The notes under the pieces were generated by a model that worked only from the letters and a program-made list of their open reading frames with translations, searched no databases and was not told the origin of the DNA. DNA of 64,000 nt, taken from NCBI GenBank assembly GCA_002798255.1, contig NWQQ01000012.1, forward strand, positions 57,213 to 121,212, written 5' to 3'. The translations under genes were made by a program, and so were the position numbers. The stretch is from Lysobacteraceae bacterium NML95-0200 (GTDB lineage Bacteria; Pseudomonadota; Gammaproteobacteria; Xanthomonadales; Xanthomonadaceae). This document shows positions 53,860 through 64,000 of this stretch, in pieces. Numbering within the stretch: the first letter of the stretch is position 1; each line of letters starts with the position of its first letter.

Positions 53860-54025
53860 CTAGCAGACCTGAGAGCCCGTTCACGGTCTCTTCTCGGTAC
53901 CCGCAAGTGCAGCCCATGTGTAGGGGCAAGAAGATTGGCCGAATCTGCTTTTCTTGGCGCCGCATACATCAAGCCGCCGCCCGGCACCGTTATCATGGCG
54001 GCTTGTTTCATCCCGAGAAAGCTGC

Positions 54026-54811
54026 ATGAGCCATTCCATGAAACTGCTGCGTGAAGGTGCGGTTGCCCGCCTGTGCCTGAGCCGCCCTGCCCTGCACAAT
54101 GCTTTTGATGCCGGGCTGATTGCCGATTTGACCGCTGCCCTGCACCAGCTTGCCGATGACGCCAGTGTGCGTGTGGTAGTACTGGAAGGCGAAGGTGCTT
54201 CATTCTCGGCCGGCGCCGACCTCAACTGGATGCGCAGCATGGCCGCGATGAGCGAGGCGCAGAACCGCGAGGATTCGCTGGCTCTGGCGAAGCTGATGCG
54301 CAGCCTGAACGAGCTGCCCAAGCCGACTATCGCCCGCGTGCATGGCGCGGCATTCGGCGGCGGTGTCGGGCTGGTGGCCTGCTGCGATATCGCCATCGGC
54401 GTGCCGGAAGCCAAGTTCGGCCTGACCGAAAGCAAGCTGGGGCTGCTGCCTGCGGTGATTTCCCCGTATGTGGTGGAAGCCATCGGCGCCCGTGCAGCGC
54501 GGCGTTATTTCGCCACGGCAGAAATCTTCGATGCCGCCGAGGCGCTGCGTCTTGGGCTTTTGCATCAGGTGGTCGCAGCCGGGGAACTGGATGCGGCCAT
54601 CAACCAGCAAATCGCCCTGCTGCTGAAAGTCGGCCCGCATGCCAGCGCCAGCGCCAAGCAATTGGTGCGGAATGTGCTGGCGCACACTGACAGCGCAGTG
54701 CAGGATGCCGACAATGCCGCGCTGATTGCGCGCCTGCGGGTATCGCCCGAAGGCCAGGAAGGCATCAGCGCCTTTCTGGAAAAACGCCCCGCCGCCTGGA
54801 CGCAACACTGA
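54026..54811 (+). CDS. liuC: Enoyl-CoA hydratase family protein, probable methylglutaconyl-CoA hydratase
   Basis: A 261-residue crotonase from ATG 54026 (MSHSMKLLREGAVARL). Oxyanion-hole parts: SRPALHNAFDAGLI and GASFSAGADLNWM. Catalytic region: IARVHGAAFGGGVGLVACCD with the first Glu-type position replaced by Gly/Val, then FGLTESKLGLLPAVISPYV with the acidic Glu. The closeness to mccA, mccB and the HMG-CoA lyase gene argues for hydration of 3-methylglutaconyl-CoA, the step between carboxylase and lyase in leucine breakdown. The gap to mccA is about 11 bp. Confidence 0.88.
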   Translation: MSHSMKLLREGAVARLCLSRPALHNAFDAGLIADLTAALHQLADDASVRVVVLEGEGASFSAGADLNWMRSMAAMSEAQNREDSLALAKLMRSLNELPKPTIARVHGAAFGGGVGLVACCDIAIGVPEAKFGLTESKLGLLPAVISPYVVEAIGARAARRYFATAEIFDAAEALRLGLLHQVVAAGELDAAINQQIALLLKVGPHASASAKQLVRNVLAHTDSAVQDADNAALIARLRVSPEGQEGISAFLEKRPAAWTQH

Positions 54812-54822
54812 CTGGAATGCCC

Positions 54823-56808
<1,986 letters not shown>

Positions 56809-56809
56809 G

Positions 56810-57706
56810 ATGAACCCGCCCAACCACATCCGCATTGTTGAAGTCGGCCCGCGCGATGGCCTGCAAAACGAAAAAACCTTTATCGCCACTGCCGACAAAA
56901 TCGAGCTTATCAACCGGCTGTCGCAAACCGGGCTGAAAACCATCGAAGCCACCAGCTTCGTCAGCCCGAAATGGGTGCCGCAGATGGCTGATGCCGCCGA
57001 AGTATTCGCTGGCATCGAAAAACACCCCGGCATCCACTACCCGGTGCTCACCCCCAACCTGCAAGGTTATGAGCGCGCCAGGGCAGTCGGCGTCCAGGAA
57101 GTGGCGGTATTCACGGCGGCCTCGGAAGCCTTCAACCGCAAGAACACCAATGCCGGGATTGACGAGTCCCTGCAACGCTTCGCCCCGATACTGGAAGCGG
57201 CCAAGCAAGATGGCATCAAAGTACGCGGCTATGTCTCCACCGTGCTCGGCTGCCCGTATCAGGGCGAAGTGCCGCTGGACGATGTGGTGCGGGTGGCGCA
57301 TGCCCTGCACCAGATGGGCTGCTACGAGATTTCGCTGGGCGACACCATCGGCGTTGGCACCCCCGGCAAGGCGCGTGCCATGCTGCGTGCGGTGGCTGAA
57401 GCCGTGCCGATGAGCGCCCTTGCCATCCACTTCCACGACACCTACGGCCAGGCACTGGCCAATATCCTCGCCTGTCTGGAAGAAGGCGTAGCAGTGCTGG
57501 ACTCGGCAGTTTCCGGTGCCGGCGGCTGCCCCTATGCCCAGGGCGCCAGCGGCAACGTCGCCAGCGAAGACCTGGTGTACATGCTGCATGGCTTGGGACT
57601 TGAAACCGGCATCAACCTCGACCTTATGGTTGATACCGGACAGTGGCTTGCCGGGAAACTCGGTCGCACCACCAGCAGCAAGGTGACGCGCGCACGAGCC
57701 GCCTGA
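56810..57706 (+). CDS. mvaB: Hydroxymethylglutaryl-CoA lyase
   Basis: A 298-residue TIM-barrel lyase from ATG 56810 ([18 protein letters not shown]). Motifs: [12 protein letters not shown] (catalytic Arg-Asp), [60 protein letters not shown] (metal-ligand His pair) and [20 protein letters not shown] with the catalytic Cys of the flexible loop. It splits HMG-CoA to acetoacetate and acetyl-CoA, the last step of leucine breakdown. A strong terminator ends the transcript 20 bp later. Confidence 0.95.
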   Translation: MNPPNHIRIVEVGPRDGLQNEKTFIATADKIELINRLSQTGLKTIEATSFVSPKWVPQMADAAEVFAGIEKHPGIHYPVLTPNLQGYERARAVGVQEVAVFTAASEAFNRKNTNAGIDESLQRFAPILEAAKQDGIKVRGYVSTVLGCPYQGEVPLDDVVRVAHALHQMGCYEISLGDTIGVGTPGKARAMLRAVAEAVPMSALAIHFHDTYGQALANILACLEEGVAVLDSAVSGAGGCPYAQGASGNVASEDLVYMLHGLGLETGINLDLMVDTGQWLAGKLGRTTSSKVTRARAA

Positions 57707-57726
57707 CTCCCCCCTTTGCAAGCCCT

Positions 57727-57770
57727 CAACAAAAAAGCTGGCCACAAATACTTGGCCAGCTTTTTTGTTG
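57727..57770. terminator. Strong, probably bidirectional terminator
   Basis: Perfect 18-bp arms: CAACAAAAAAGCTGGCCA (57727-57744) and TGGCCAGCTTTTTTGTTG (57753-57770), 8-base loop. T6 on the plus strand follows the GC-rich part, ending the leucine cluster. Confidence 0.92.
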
Positions 57771-57807
57771 ATGCGCAAGAAAGCAGAACAACCTGGGCCA
57801 AAACTGC

Positions 57808-57839
57808 TTGACTCAAAAATGAGAATGAATATCATTTAA
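57808..57839 (+). promoter_or_regulatory. Promoter with Fur-box-like sequence
   Basis: TTGACT (57808-57813), 16-base spacer, TATCAT (57830-57835), each five of six matches to consensus. A 19-base stretch GAGAATGAATATCATTTAA (57821-57839) matches 13 of 19 positions of the Fur consensus GATAATGATAATCATTATC and covers the spacer end and the -10 box, so iron-bound Fur would repress transcription. Confidence 0.6.
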
Positions 57840-57862
57840 TACTTGTTTTTGAGGAGCATCCC

Positions 57863-58618
57863 ATGAGCAAGCGAAAACGTAAGAACAAGAGTGGTTCCAA
57901 TACAGAAAATACAAATCAGCCCCCAGTCCTTGACCATGTTGAAGTTGTAGGTTCAAACGATATCCTTGATGACCCATGGCTTTGGTGGATGCTGTATGAC
58001 TTCGAAAATCATTACCTTCTTGACTTCATCCCGGATGGCGCCATAGAAAGCGGCTGGTTCAATCCCCAATGCACCTGTCCCAAAACAGCCGAAGAAACTG
58101 AAGCCTGGGTCGATGCCATTGCTTCCAATATGGCCAAGGAAATCAAGTCAAAGCCCGATTATCTCGAAGTTGAGTATGTTGGCGTCATTTATCGTCATAT
58201 AGATGGCTCAATCAAGGCTGGGGTTATTCTGCGTGGAGAAAAAGAAAGTGCCCCTGTAGGACGTTCAATCACTGAAAGCGGCACTACACGTGAAATGGTA
58301 ATGGCAGTTATTCACAACCATCCTGAAGCTGTTTATGGGATAGACTCTAAGCTTAAGCTAAAAAATAGCCTCCCCTCAAATAATGACTGGAAGGCTGCTG
58401 AAGAAATTTTCCAAGGAAGACCCCATGATATTACTCATTACATCATCGGACCCGACCATAAAATTAGGGAATTTGAATATCAAGATAGGCAAAGATGGAA
58501 AAGGAATCTTGAGCGAATAGATAGAGGTGATGAGAACAGGAGCCTTGTTCCAAAACCATCTATTGATGAGAACATGGAGTTACCTCATCCTTGCCCAGTA
58601 CATGGCGAGTTCCCATGA
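57863..58618 (+). CDS. JAB/JAMM-like protein (DUF4329-type fold), function unknown
   Basis: A 251-residue protein; GAGGAG stands ahead of the ATG. The basic start MSKRKRKNKSGSNTENTNQP looks disordered. A second part (30-90) is acidic and Trp-rich (DDPWLWWMLYDFENHYLLDF, CTCPKTAEE). The C-terminal part (about 100-220) has EYVGVIYRHIDGSIKAGVIL, then AVIHNHPE and SLPSNNDWKAAEE, an H-x-H-P then S-x-x-D arrangement that fits the JAMM zinc motif, and HYIIGPDHKIREFEY, as in DUF4329/JAB-type domains. JAMM proteins are isopeptidases or toxin domains. The gene is visibly richer in A+T than its neighbours, suggesting recent acquisition. It overlaps the next gene by four bases. I assign the fold with moderate confidence and no function. 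Confidence 0.55.
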   Translation: MSKRKRKNKSGSNTENTNQPPVLDHVEVVGSNDILDDPWLWWMLYDFENHYLLDFIPDGAIESGWFNPQCTCPKTAEETEAWVDAIASNMAKEIKSKPDYLEVEYVGVIYRHIDGSIKAGVILRGEKESAPVGRSITESGTTREMVMAVIHNHPEAVYGIDSKLKLKNSLPSNNDWKAAEEIFQGRPHDITHYIIGPDHKIREFEYQDRQRWKRNLERIDRGDENRSLVPKPSIDENMELPHPCPVHGEFP

Positions 58619-59595
58619 AATCCGCCCTGCTTTTGCTGGCACTGCTGGCCTCGCATCCGTTCAACCAAAATGAACTTATCCGCAGAGGACTATTCCTGGA
58701 TGGGCCGGACGGTCATATTCCTTCCCTGTGGGTGGATACGGATTACGCTTTCAATTGCGGTTTCCGGAATATCCGGGTGCAGTTCAGTGACTATCATTTA
58801 TCCGGGCTGGATTTCGGTAAAAAACATGGGGTCAGCGCCATAAGCATTGATGGCAACCCTATAGACGGACAATTGTTGGAAAACATCAACAGTCATGTCG
58901 TTGGCAAAGGTTTCAGCCGTATCCAAAAAGCTTGGGGCATGTGCAGTACGGCAGGTGCGCGTATCGGCATCCAATACACCCTGGGTGGGGATACACAGGC
59001 AGTTGAATTTGGCCTTGAAGCCGATGGCAGCGGCCAGTTGCTCGCCCGTTATCAACAAGGCCAATGGCAGCCGCTTGCCGATACCTATCTGCGCCAGCGT
59101 TTTGATACTGGCATGGAAGTTTCCCGGCAGCAGCGCATCCATGTCACTTCCCACTGTTTTTCCAGAATCGGCTCGAACGCCAAGGATTTAACCCCGATGG
59201 AAGTTTTGACCGAGCTGGAAACGCGCTTTCAGGCCGTCAAAACCCATACCTTGGTCAGCAACTGGCAGGATGAAGCCACAGGCCGCATACGCGGGCAGAT
59301 ATTGCAAGCCGATATTGACGGGCAGCCTGTGCGTGCAACTGCAATCCGGCGTATCAACCGTGGAGTCCCTTCTGGTGCTGTGCTTTGGCCGCTTACTGCC
59401 ATTTGTCTTGGTTCTGAGGATAAAGTCCGGCTGACATATGCGGTCATAGAAGAGCCAGCTGCTTTTCCTTGGCATTTCAATGCCCCATCCTCCAAACGGG
59501 CTTACATTCATGTGCTAAACAAACAGGGGGCTGCCAAGGCGGAGTGGGAGCGCACTCACCACCCAGTTTCCACTGATACGGCGCATGAAGAATAA
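58615..59595 (+). CDS. Hypothetical exported protein, coupled to the JAMM-like gene
   Basis: A 326-residue protein whose ATG 58615 overlaps the preceding stop (ATGA). The N-terminus MKSALLLLALLASHPF is a short signal peptide, or a signal anchor with no clean cleavage site. The rest contains four Cys (NCGFRNI, GMCSTAG, SHCFSRI, ICLGSED), alternating beta-like segments (VQFSDYHLSGLDFG, IGIQYTLGGD) and VLTELETRFQAVKTHT. No domain is recognised. Base composition returns toward the genome average in its second half. A cytoplasmic or secreted protein paired with an envelope protein could be an effector and immunity pair, which is speculation. Confidence 0.7.
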   Translation: MKSALLLLALLASHPFNQNELIRRGLFLDGPDGHIPSLWVDTDYAFNCGFRNIRVQFSDYHLSGLDFGKKHGVSAISIDGNPIDGQLLENINSHVVGKGFSRIQKAWGMCSTAGARIGIQYTLGGDTQAVEFGLEADGSGQLLARYQQGQWQPLADTYLRQRFDTGMEVSRQQRIHVTSHCFSRIGSNAKDLTPMEVLTELETRFQAVKTHTLVSNWQDEATGRIRGQILQADIDGQPVRATAIRRINRGVPSGAVLWPLTAICLGSEDKVRLTYAVIEEPAAFPWHFNAPSSKRAYIHVLNKQGAAKAEWERTHHPVSTDTAHEE

Positions 59596-59678
59596 GCGCC
59601 CGCCCAAAGCGGATGCGTAGTGACTGGCAAGACTTGGGTAAAATCCCGCCTCTCCCCGTCTCAAGAATCGAGGTTCCC

Positions 59679-60449
59679 ATGCAGATTTCCGCAACCCGCG
59701 CCGTCATCACCGGCGGTGCGTCCGGGCTTGGTTTTGCCACGGCCAAACATTTGACCGCCCAGGGCGGCAAGGTGGCGCTGTTCGATGTCAACGAAGAAAA
59801 AGGCAAGGCGGCTGTCGCCGAGCTCGGTGCCGACAAGGCGGCGTTCTTCAAGACCGATGTCAGCAACGAGGCGGAAGTCATTGCCAATGTTGCCAAGGCG
59901 CGCGAGTTTCTTGGCGGGCTGAACGCCTGCATCAACTGCGCCGGCATCCTCGGCGCTGGCCGGGTACTGGGCAAGGCCGGCCCGATGCCGCTGTCGCAGT
60001 TCCAGACCACGGTGATGGTGAACCTCATCGGCAGCTTCAATGTCGCCAAGGCCTGCGCCGACCTGATGCAGCACAACGAAGCAGGCACTGACGGCGAGCG
60101 CGGGGTCATCATCAATACCGCCTCCGTCGCCGCTTATGAAGGCCAGATTGGTCAGGCGGCGTATTCGGCATCCAAGGGCGGCGTGGTCGGCATGACCTTG
60201 CCAATGGCACGCGAGCTGGCGCGTTTTGGTATCCGGGTGATGACCATTGCACCTGGCATTTTCTGGACGCCGATGGTCGATGGCATGCCCGATGAAGTGC
60301 AGAAATCGCTGTCGGCCTCCATCCCCTTCCCTTCGCGCCTTGGCAAGCCCGAAGAATTTGCCGACCTTGCCGCCTACATCATCGCCACGCCCTATCTCAA
60401 TGGCGAAACCATCCGCCTCGACGGCGCGGTGCGGCTGGCAGCCAAATAA
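59679..60449 (+). CDS. Short-chain dehydrogenase, HSD10-like 3-hydroxyacyl-CoA dehydrogenase
   Basis: A 256-residue SDR from ATG 59679 (GAGG four bases upstream); the frame extends to 59613. Cofactor site: [18 protein letters not shown] with FDVNEEKG, an acidic residue that favours NAD. Then NCAG, the catalytic Ser in [14 protein letters not shown] and the Tyr-x-x-x-Lys in [20 protein letters not shown]. The segment [15 protein letters not shown] and the end [13 protein letters not shown] are those of type-2 3-hydroxyacyl-CoA dehydrogenases (2-methyl-3-hydroxybutyryl-CoA in isoleucine breakdown). Position close to the leucine genes supports a branched-chain role, although the JAMM pair lies between. 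Confidence 0.87.
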   Translation: MQISATRAVITGGASGLGFATAKHLTAQGGKVALFDVNEEKGKAAVAELGADKAAFFKTDVSNEAEVIANVAKAREFLGGLNACINCAGILGAGRVLGKAGPMPLSQFQTTVMVNLIGSFNVAKACADLMQHNEAGTDGERGVIINTASVAAYEGQIGQAAYSASKGGVVGMTLPMARELARFGIRVMTIAPGIFWTPMVDGMPDEVQKSLSASIPFPSRLGKPEEFADLAAYIIATPYLNGETIRLDGAVRLAAK

Positions 60450-60462
60450 ACACGGAGTTTTC

Positions 60463-61029
60463 ATGAAGGCTTACGACATCAAGAAAGGCAACGTCGTCGA
60501 ATACAACGGCGGCGTCTACCAAGTGCGCGACATCGAACGCTCCAGCCCGCAGGGCCGTGGCGGCAATGTGCGCTTCCGTTTCACCCTGTATTCGGTGCCC
60601 GGTGGCAACAAGCTCGATGCCAGCTTCGATGCCGACGACAACCTCACCGAAGTGGAGTTGCTGCGCCGTCAGGCCACCTTCTCCTACAAGGACGGCGATG
60701 CCTATGTGTTCATGGATGACGAGGACTACAGCCAGTACGCGCTGGATGCCAGCGCCATCGGTGATGCCGCCGGTTACATCACCGATGGCCTGACCGGCTG
60801 CTATGTGCAAATCATCGACGACACCCCGGTAGCCTTGCAGCTGCCCACTTCGGTCGTGCTGGAAGTCATCGATACCCCGCCTGAACTCAAGGGCGGCACT
60901 GCCACCAAGCGCCCCAAACCGGCGCGCTTGTCCACTGGCATCGAAATCCAGGTGCCCGAATACATCGCCAATGGCGAAAAGGTCTGGGTCAATACCGTGA
61001 CGGGTGAGTTCGGTGGCCGTGCGGAATAA
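60463..61029 (+). CDS. efpL: Elongation factor P-like protein (YeiP / EfpL)
   Basis: A 188-residue EF-P paralogue from ATG 60463 with GGAG six bases upstream. The KOW-like N-terminal domain begins [20 protein letters not shown]; the loop facing the ribosomal peptidyl-transferase centre reads [11 protein letters not shown], with Arg at the tip. The OB domains carry [20 protein letters not shown] and the end [19 protein letters not shown]. EfpL relieves stalling at polyproline and other motifs without the Lys modification required by EF-P. It starts 13 bp after the dehydrogenase stop. Confidence 0.92.
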   Translation: MKAYDIKKGNVVEYNGGVYQVRDIERSSPQGRGGNVRFRFTLYSVPGGNKLDASFDADDNLTEVELLRRQATFSYKDGDAYVFMDDEDYSQYALDASAIGDAAGYITDGLTGCYVQIIDDTPVALQLPTSVVLEVIDTPPELKGGTATKRPKPARLSTGIEIQVPEYIANGEKVWVNTVTGEFGGRAE

Positions 61030-61393
61030 ACCCGCGCAGGTCTTGCTCTTGGCACTGTGGCTGGGCGCTTGCAGCGCCGAGCCACAGGCCAGTGCCCCAG
61101 CCGCGTCCACCGAGCCGGTTGCAGCCGCCCAAGCGCGGACAGGCGGCGAGACCGGTGTGGATGCTCAATCTCTGCCGCAGGACGTGCAGGACTTCATCCT
61201 CAACCAGCGCATGTGCCGGCATTTCAACCGCCCGGTTGCCGAAGGCGGCAACAGCACCATGGCCGGCATCACTTGCCCCAAGGCCGACGATACGGTCTGG
61301 AAGGCGCTACTGCGCAAATATCAGGGCGATGAAACCATCGGCAGCGTTCTGTTGGCCGAGCGCCCGGAAGGCAGCAAAGTCGAAAACCCATGA
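61019..61393 (+). CDS. Small lipoprotein of unknown function
   Basis: About 124 residues from GTG 61019 ([20 protein letters not shown]), with GGTGA upstream and a lipobox LGAC at about Cys 18; GTG 61004 is the alternative start. Its 5' end overlaps efpL. The mature part has an Ala-rich linker, then [20 protein letters not shown], and [20 protein letters not shown]. Two Cys in the folded part may form a disulphide. No family recognised. It overlaps the acetyltransferase gene by four bases. Confidence 0.7.
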   Translation: MRNKPAQVLLLALWLGACSAEPQASAPAASTEPVAAAQARTGGETGVDAQSLPQDVQDFILNQRMCRHFNRPVAEGGNSTMAGITCPKADDTVWKALLRKYQGDETIGSVLLAERPEGSKVENP

Positions 61394-61830
61394 GCATCCG
61401 CAGCGCACAAAGCCAGGACTTGCCCGCCGTGCTGGCGGCCATGCAGGATTTTTACCAGCTTGAAAAGCTGCCCTGGAATGCGGCGCGGCAAGAAGCCCTG
61501 CTGCACGGCTTGCTGCAAACCCCGCAAGCAGGCCGCCTGCTGCTGGCCGAACAGGACGGCCAGCTTGCCGCCTATGCCGTGATTGGTTTTTGCTTCAGCC
61601 TGGAATTTTCAGGGCGTTTTGCCCTGCTGGACGAGCTGTATGTCCTGCCGGAATTCCAGGGGCTTGGGCTTGGTAAACAGCTGATGCAGGCCACCGAGCA
61701 ACTGGCGCGCGAGCAGCACTGTCAGGCGGTACGTCTGGAAGTGAGCGATGACAACCCCAAAGCCCGAGACATCTATCTGCGCTCGGGCTACCGCATGCAG
61801 CCGCGCCGCCTGATGAGCTACTGGCTATAA
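61390..61830 (+). CDS. GNAT family N-acetyltransferase
   Basis: A 146-residue protein whose ATG overlaps the preceding stop. GNAT motif A is LLDELYVLPEFQGLGLGKQL, with the acetyl-CoA loop Q-x-x-G-x-G (QGLGLG); motif B is VSDDNPKARDIYLRSGYRMQ. The start [20 protein letters not shown] is typical for the family. The acceptor substrate cannot be told from sequence. Confidence 0.9.
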   Translation: MSIRSAQSQDLPAVLAAMQDFYQLEKLPWNAARQEALLHGLLQTPQAGRLLLAEQDGQLAAYAVIGFCFSLEFSGRFALLDELYVLPEFQGLGLGKQLMQATEQLAREQHCQAVRLEVSDDNPKARDIYLRSGYRMQPRRLMSYWL

Positions 61831-62121
61831 AACGCATTTTGACCCGGGGTGGCCTCTTTCTGTAACACCGCGTGTTCGCAATACAGCTACATTGCCAGCA
61901 ATTGGCGCAACATCCATGCACAGCTGAATAGGCAGCTTGCAGCAAACCAGTCCGCCTGACAAACTCCCATGGGCATCTTGCCTCCGGGAGCAGGGTGTGT
62001 CCGGGGTGAGTGACAGTGCCCTCACCCAACTGGCGTGGTACGTGGCTGCCATACGTGCTTTACCTGTTGAAAACCGATGCCCCCACTCCTTTTCCCCTTG
62101 CATACAAAAGGAAACCTTGTC
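61831..62121. other. Intergenic region upstream of the S8 autotransporter
   Basis: About 290 bp with no supported gene. One inverted repeat is present (GGGTGAG at 62004-62010 and CTCACCC at 62021-62027, 10-base loop, no T-run). I saw no convincing promoter. Confidence 0.5.
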
Positions 62122-64000
62122 ATGTCGCCCTACCCCCGTTCTGCATATTCACGCTCTCGTCTTTTCCGTGCAATTGCCTGCAGCCTGCTGGTCAGCGTTG
62201 CGCCTGCTGCATTGGCAAACGCTGCTATAAGCGATGTGGCAATGACCACGGCGATCTGTGCAGATGCTGCTACTGCAGCACAACGCGAAACCTGCCAGGC
62301 ACGCCAGATTGCACATCTTCAGCTCGCCCTTGCTGGCAAACCTGCATCAAATGGCAAGGCGCCTGCAACCAATGCGATCCCGGTGACAGGCAGCTATAGC
62401 GAAACTGCCCGGCTCGGTGATGCCGACAGCTGGAAAACCGAAGAGTTCCAGCAAGACTGGGGACTGGAGGCAATCAATGCCCATCATGCCTATGCCCGCG
62501 GCCTGACCGGCAATGGTGTCCGCATTGGCCTGTTCGACTCCGGCGTGGGGCTTGACCATACCGAATTTGCTGGCAAGAACCACCAGGGGCTGAAGATCGG
62601 CACCATCCTGCCCGATGGTAGCCGTTGTCGCCCTGACTACTATCTGGGCGGTGAATTCGACCCTTGTTTTGGCACGGATGGCGGTCGCGCCCAGATAGAA
62701 GCCACTTATTGGGACCCGGACTGGGAGCGGCTGCTTTCCCCCGAGCGTGCCCGCGAACTTGTAGATAAAACCCAACTGTACTGGAACTCCCACGGCACCC
62801 ATGTCGCGGGCACCATGGCCGCCAACCGTGATGGCAAGGGCATGCACGGTGTCGCCTTTGGTGCGGATTTCAGCTCCGCGCGCCTGTTTGCCGATATCGC
62901 CACCTGGCTGGCGCCCACCTGTGCATTCTTCAGATTCTGCGAAGAGCTAAGCATCAACGCAACCGCCAGCAGTTTTGAAGACATGTACAGCCAAATGAAT
63001 GCCAACCGCGTGCGCGCCATCAACCATAGCTGGGGGCTTGGCAGCGAGCCATGGGATGAAGAAGAGCAAGACCTGATATATCAGGACCCGGAACTTGCGC
63101 CGCTATGGTCGGCCGTGCGTCAGGGCAGCCTGGACAGTGGCCTGTTGCAAGTCTGGGCAGCCGGCAATACCCGCCGCAAGCCCACACCGGAAGACGCTCC
63201 AATCGCCGGCGCCTATGCCACCTTGCCGCGTTTCATGCCGGAACTGGAGCCCTATTGGCTCAGTGTCGTCAACCTCAAGCAGGATGAGGAAATGGCAGGC
63301 CATTACCTCCTGAGCGAATACTCGATGCGCTGCGGGCCAAGCAAGGAGTGGTGTATTGCCGCCCCCGGTACCGAGATTACCTCCAGCGTGCTCGGTGGTG
63401 AAACCATGGAAGGAGCAGTCGTCAAGGGGCCAGATGGCAATTTCCATCTGGAAGGCATCCAGGCACTGCAACAAGCAACGACCTACGACTACGAGGCCTA
63501 CACCGGCACCTCCATGGCGGCGCCGCATGTGACCGGCGCGCTGGCGCTGCTGTTTGAGCGTTACCCGTACCTCACCAATGCCCAGGTGCGCGATGTGCTG
63601 CTGACCACCGCCACTGACCTGGGCGCGCCCGGGGTGGATGATGTCTATGGCTGGGGCATGGTGGACCTGAAGAAAGCCATCGAAGGCTATGGCATGTTCC
63701 GCGTCGATACCGAGGTCAACATGGTCGCCAAGGCCGGCGGTACCCATTGGTGGAACGATGCCCGCGTCTGGGATGTGTGGACCAATGACATCAGCGACTA
63801 CAAGCACAACGCCACCTTCACTTTCTCCAGCCCGTTTGCCGATGCCTGGCTGCGCATGAGCGGCAACAACAGTTTCTACGGCCTGAACGTCAAGGGCGGC
63901 ATCCTGGAGCTGACCGGTGCCAACACCCTGGGCAGCGATGTGCTGGTCAATGGCGGCATGCTGCTCAACAACGGCGTTATCAATAACGCCGTGCAGGTCA
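62122..64000 (+). CDS. Subtilisin-type (S8) autotransporter serine protease, 3' end beyond the window
   Basis: At least 626 residues, frame open to the right edge. ATG 62122 is preceded by AAAGGAAAC. Signal peptide: basic start then AIACSLLVSVAPAALA (cleavage about residue 33). The S8 catalytic residues are intact: Asp139 in IGLFDSGVGLDHTEF, His224 in NSHGTHVAGTMAA, oxyanion Asn349 in VWAAGNTRR, Ser464 in YTGTSMAAPHVTGAL. After the catalytic domain (to about 525) the chain turns into Gly/Asn/Leu-rich beta-helix repeats (GGILELTGANTLGSDVLVNG, then MLLNNGVINN), as in type V passenger domains, so an outer-membrane barrel is expected past the edge. The catalytic domain has two insertions with extra Cys pairs. 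Confidence 0.9.
   Translation, partial: MSPYPRSAYSRSRLFRAIACSLLVSVAPAALANAAISDVAMTTAICADAATAAQRETCQARQIAHLQLALAGKPASNGKAPATNAIPVTGSYSETARLGDADSWKTEEFQQDWGLEAINAHHAYARGLTGNGVRIGLFDSGVGLDHTEFAGKNHQGLKIGTILPDGSRCRPDYYLGGEFDPCFGTDGGRAQIEATYWDPDWERLLSPERARELVDKTQLYWNSHGTHVAGTMAANRDGKGMHGVAFGADFSSARLFADIATWLAPTCAFFRFCEELSINATASSFEDMYSQMNANRVRAINHSWGLGSEPWDEEEQDLIYQDPELAPLWSAVRQGSLDSGLLQVWAAGNTRRKPTPEDAPIAGAYATLPRFMPELEPYWLSVVNLKQDEEMAGHYLLSEYSMRCGPSKEWCIAAPGTEITSSVLGGETMEGAVVKGPDGNFHLEGIQALQQATTYDYEAYTGTSMAAPHVTGALALLFERYPYLTNAQVRDVLLTTATDLGAPGVDDVYGWGMVDLKKAIEGYGMFRVDTEVNMVAKAGGTHWWNDARVWDVWTNDISDYKHNATFTFSSPFADAWLRMSGNNSFYGLNVKGGILELTGANTLGSDVLVNGGMLLNNGVINNAVQV

Larger units (their letters stand above)
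53465..54025. other. Repeat-rich intergenic region, no supported gene
   Basis: About 560 bp. It contains a perfect 30-bp palindrome (53586-53615), GC-rich inverted segments such as CCGCGCC...GCGGGG near 53638-53660, and a divergent direct repeat at both edges (53492-53548 and 53802-53859). Open frames here on both strands look like translations of an intergenic repeat family common in the order, not genes. Confidence 0.7.

Noticed and set aside
53349..54203. Several overlapping frames in the repeat region between bactofilin and the hydratase
   Set aside because: They resemble the spurious translations of intergenic repeats often annotated in Lysobacterales, with no start context or conserved domain.

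Overview
The window is a GC-rich, gene-dense stretch of a gammaproteobacterial chromosome, most likely from the order Lysobacterales (Xanthomonadales). Three things point there: the run pyrG-kdsA-eno-ftsB-ispD-ispF-truD, the block recJ-(RpfE-like)-greA-carB-carA with dapB and folP, and an intergenic palindromic repeat of a kind common in that order. I identified genes from translated motifs and synteny only; no database search was run. Where the longest frame starts upstream of the likely start codon, I chose starts from Shine-Dalgarno spacing, signal peptides or ATGA overlaps.

Layout. 0-5 kb (+): 3' end of rarA, then a chain of a von Willebrand-type lipoprotein/exported protein, an ECF sigma factor, a putative anti-sigma factor, tesA and yigZ. 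5-11.7 kb (-): a giant trimeric autotransporter adhesin (ESPR signal, YadA anchor, internal 582-bp tandem duplication), followed by a TpgA-like OmpA/BamE-domain lipoprotein and, past a terminator, a DUF4019 protein. 11.8-18.2 kb (-): truD, ispF, ispD, ftsB, eno, kdsA, pyrG. At 18.4-18.5 kb an IS481-type transposase remnant has supplied the last codons of recJ. 18.5-31.2 kb (-): recJ, RpfE-like gene, a lipoprotein, greA, carB, a four-helix-bundle (IVS-type) gene inserted between carB and carA, a terminator, then dapB, folP, a PAP2 phosphatase and ispG. 31.2-34.1 kb (+): xseA and an aldehyde dehydrogenase. 34.2-44.2 kb (-): a tandem RND efflux system with its adaptor, a proline-rich TonB-like membrane protein and nfuA. 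44.3-50.4 kb: phhB (+) facing a minus-strand operon hisS-hutH-aminopeptidase-trhO-small membrane protein.

50.6-57.7 kb (+): tRNA-Pro(CGG) with a clear promoter and terminator, then leucine/isovalerate catabolism genes (mccB, methylglutaconyl-CoA hydratase, mccA, HMG-CoA lyase). A bactofilin, a zinc-ribbon gene and a repeat-rich intergenic region interrupt this cluster. 57.8-59.6 kb (+): an A+T-richer pair, a JAB/JAMM-like protein overlapping an exported protein, behind a promoter that carries a Fur-box-like sequence. This is the best candidate for something undescribed. 59.7-64 kb (+): an HSD10-like short-chain dehydrogenase, efpL/yeiP, a small lipoprotein, a GNAT acetyltransferase, and the 5' part of a subtilisin-type autotransporter that runs off the right edge.

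Together this is mostly core metabolism (isoprenoid, CTP, KDO, carbamoyl phosphate, lysine, folate, Fe-S, tRNA modification) with several cell-surface systems between the housekeeping operons.
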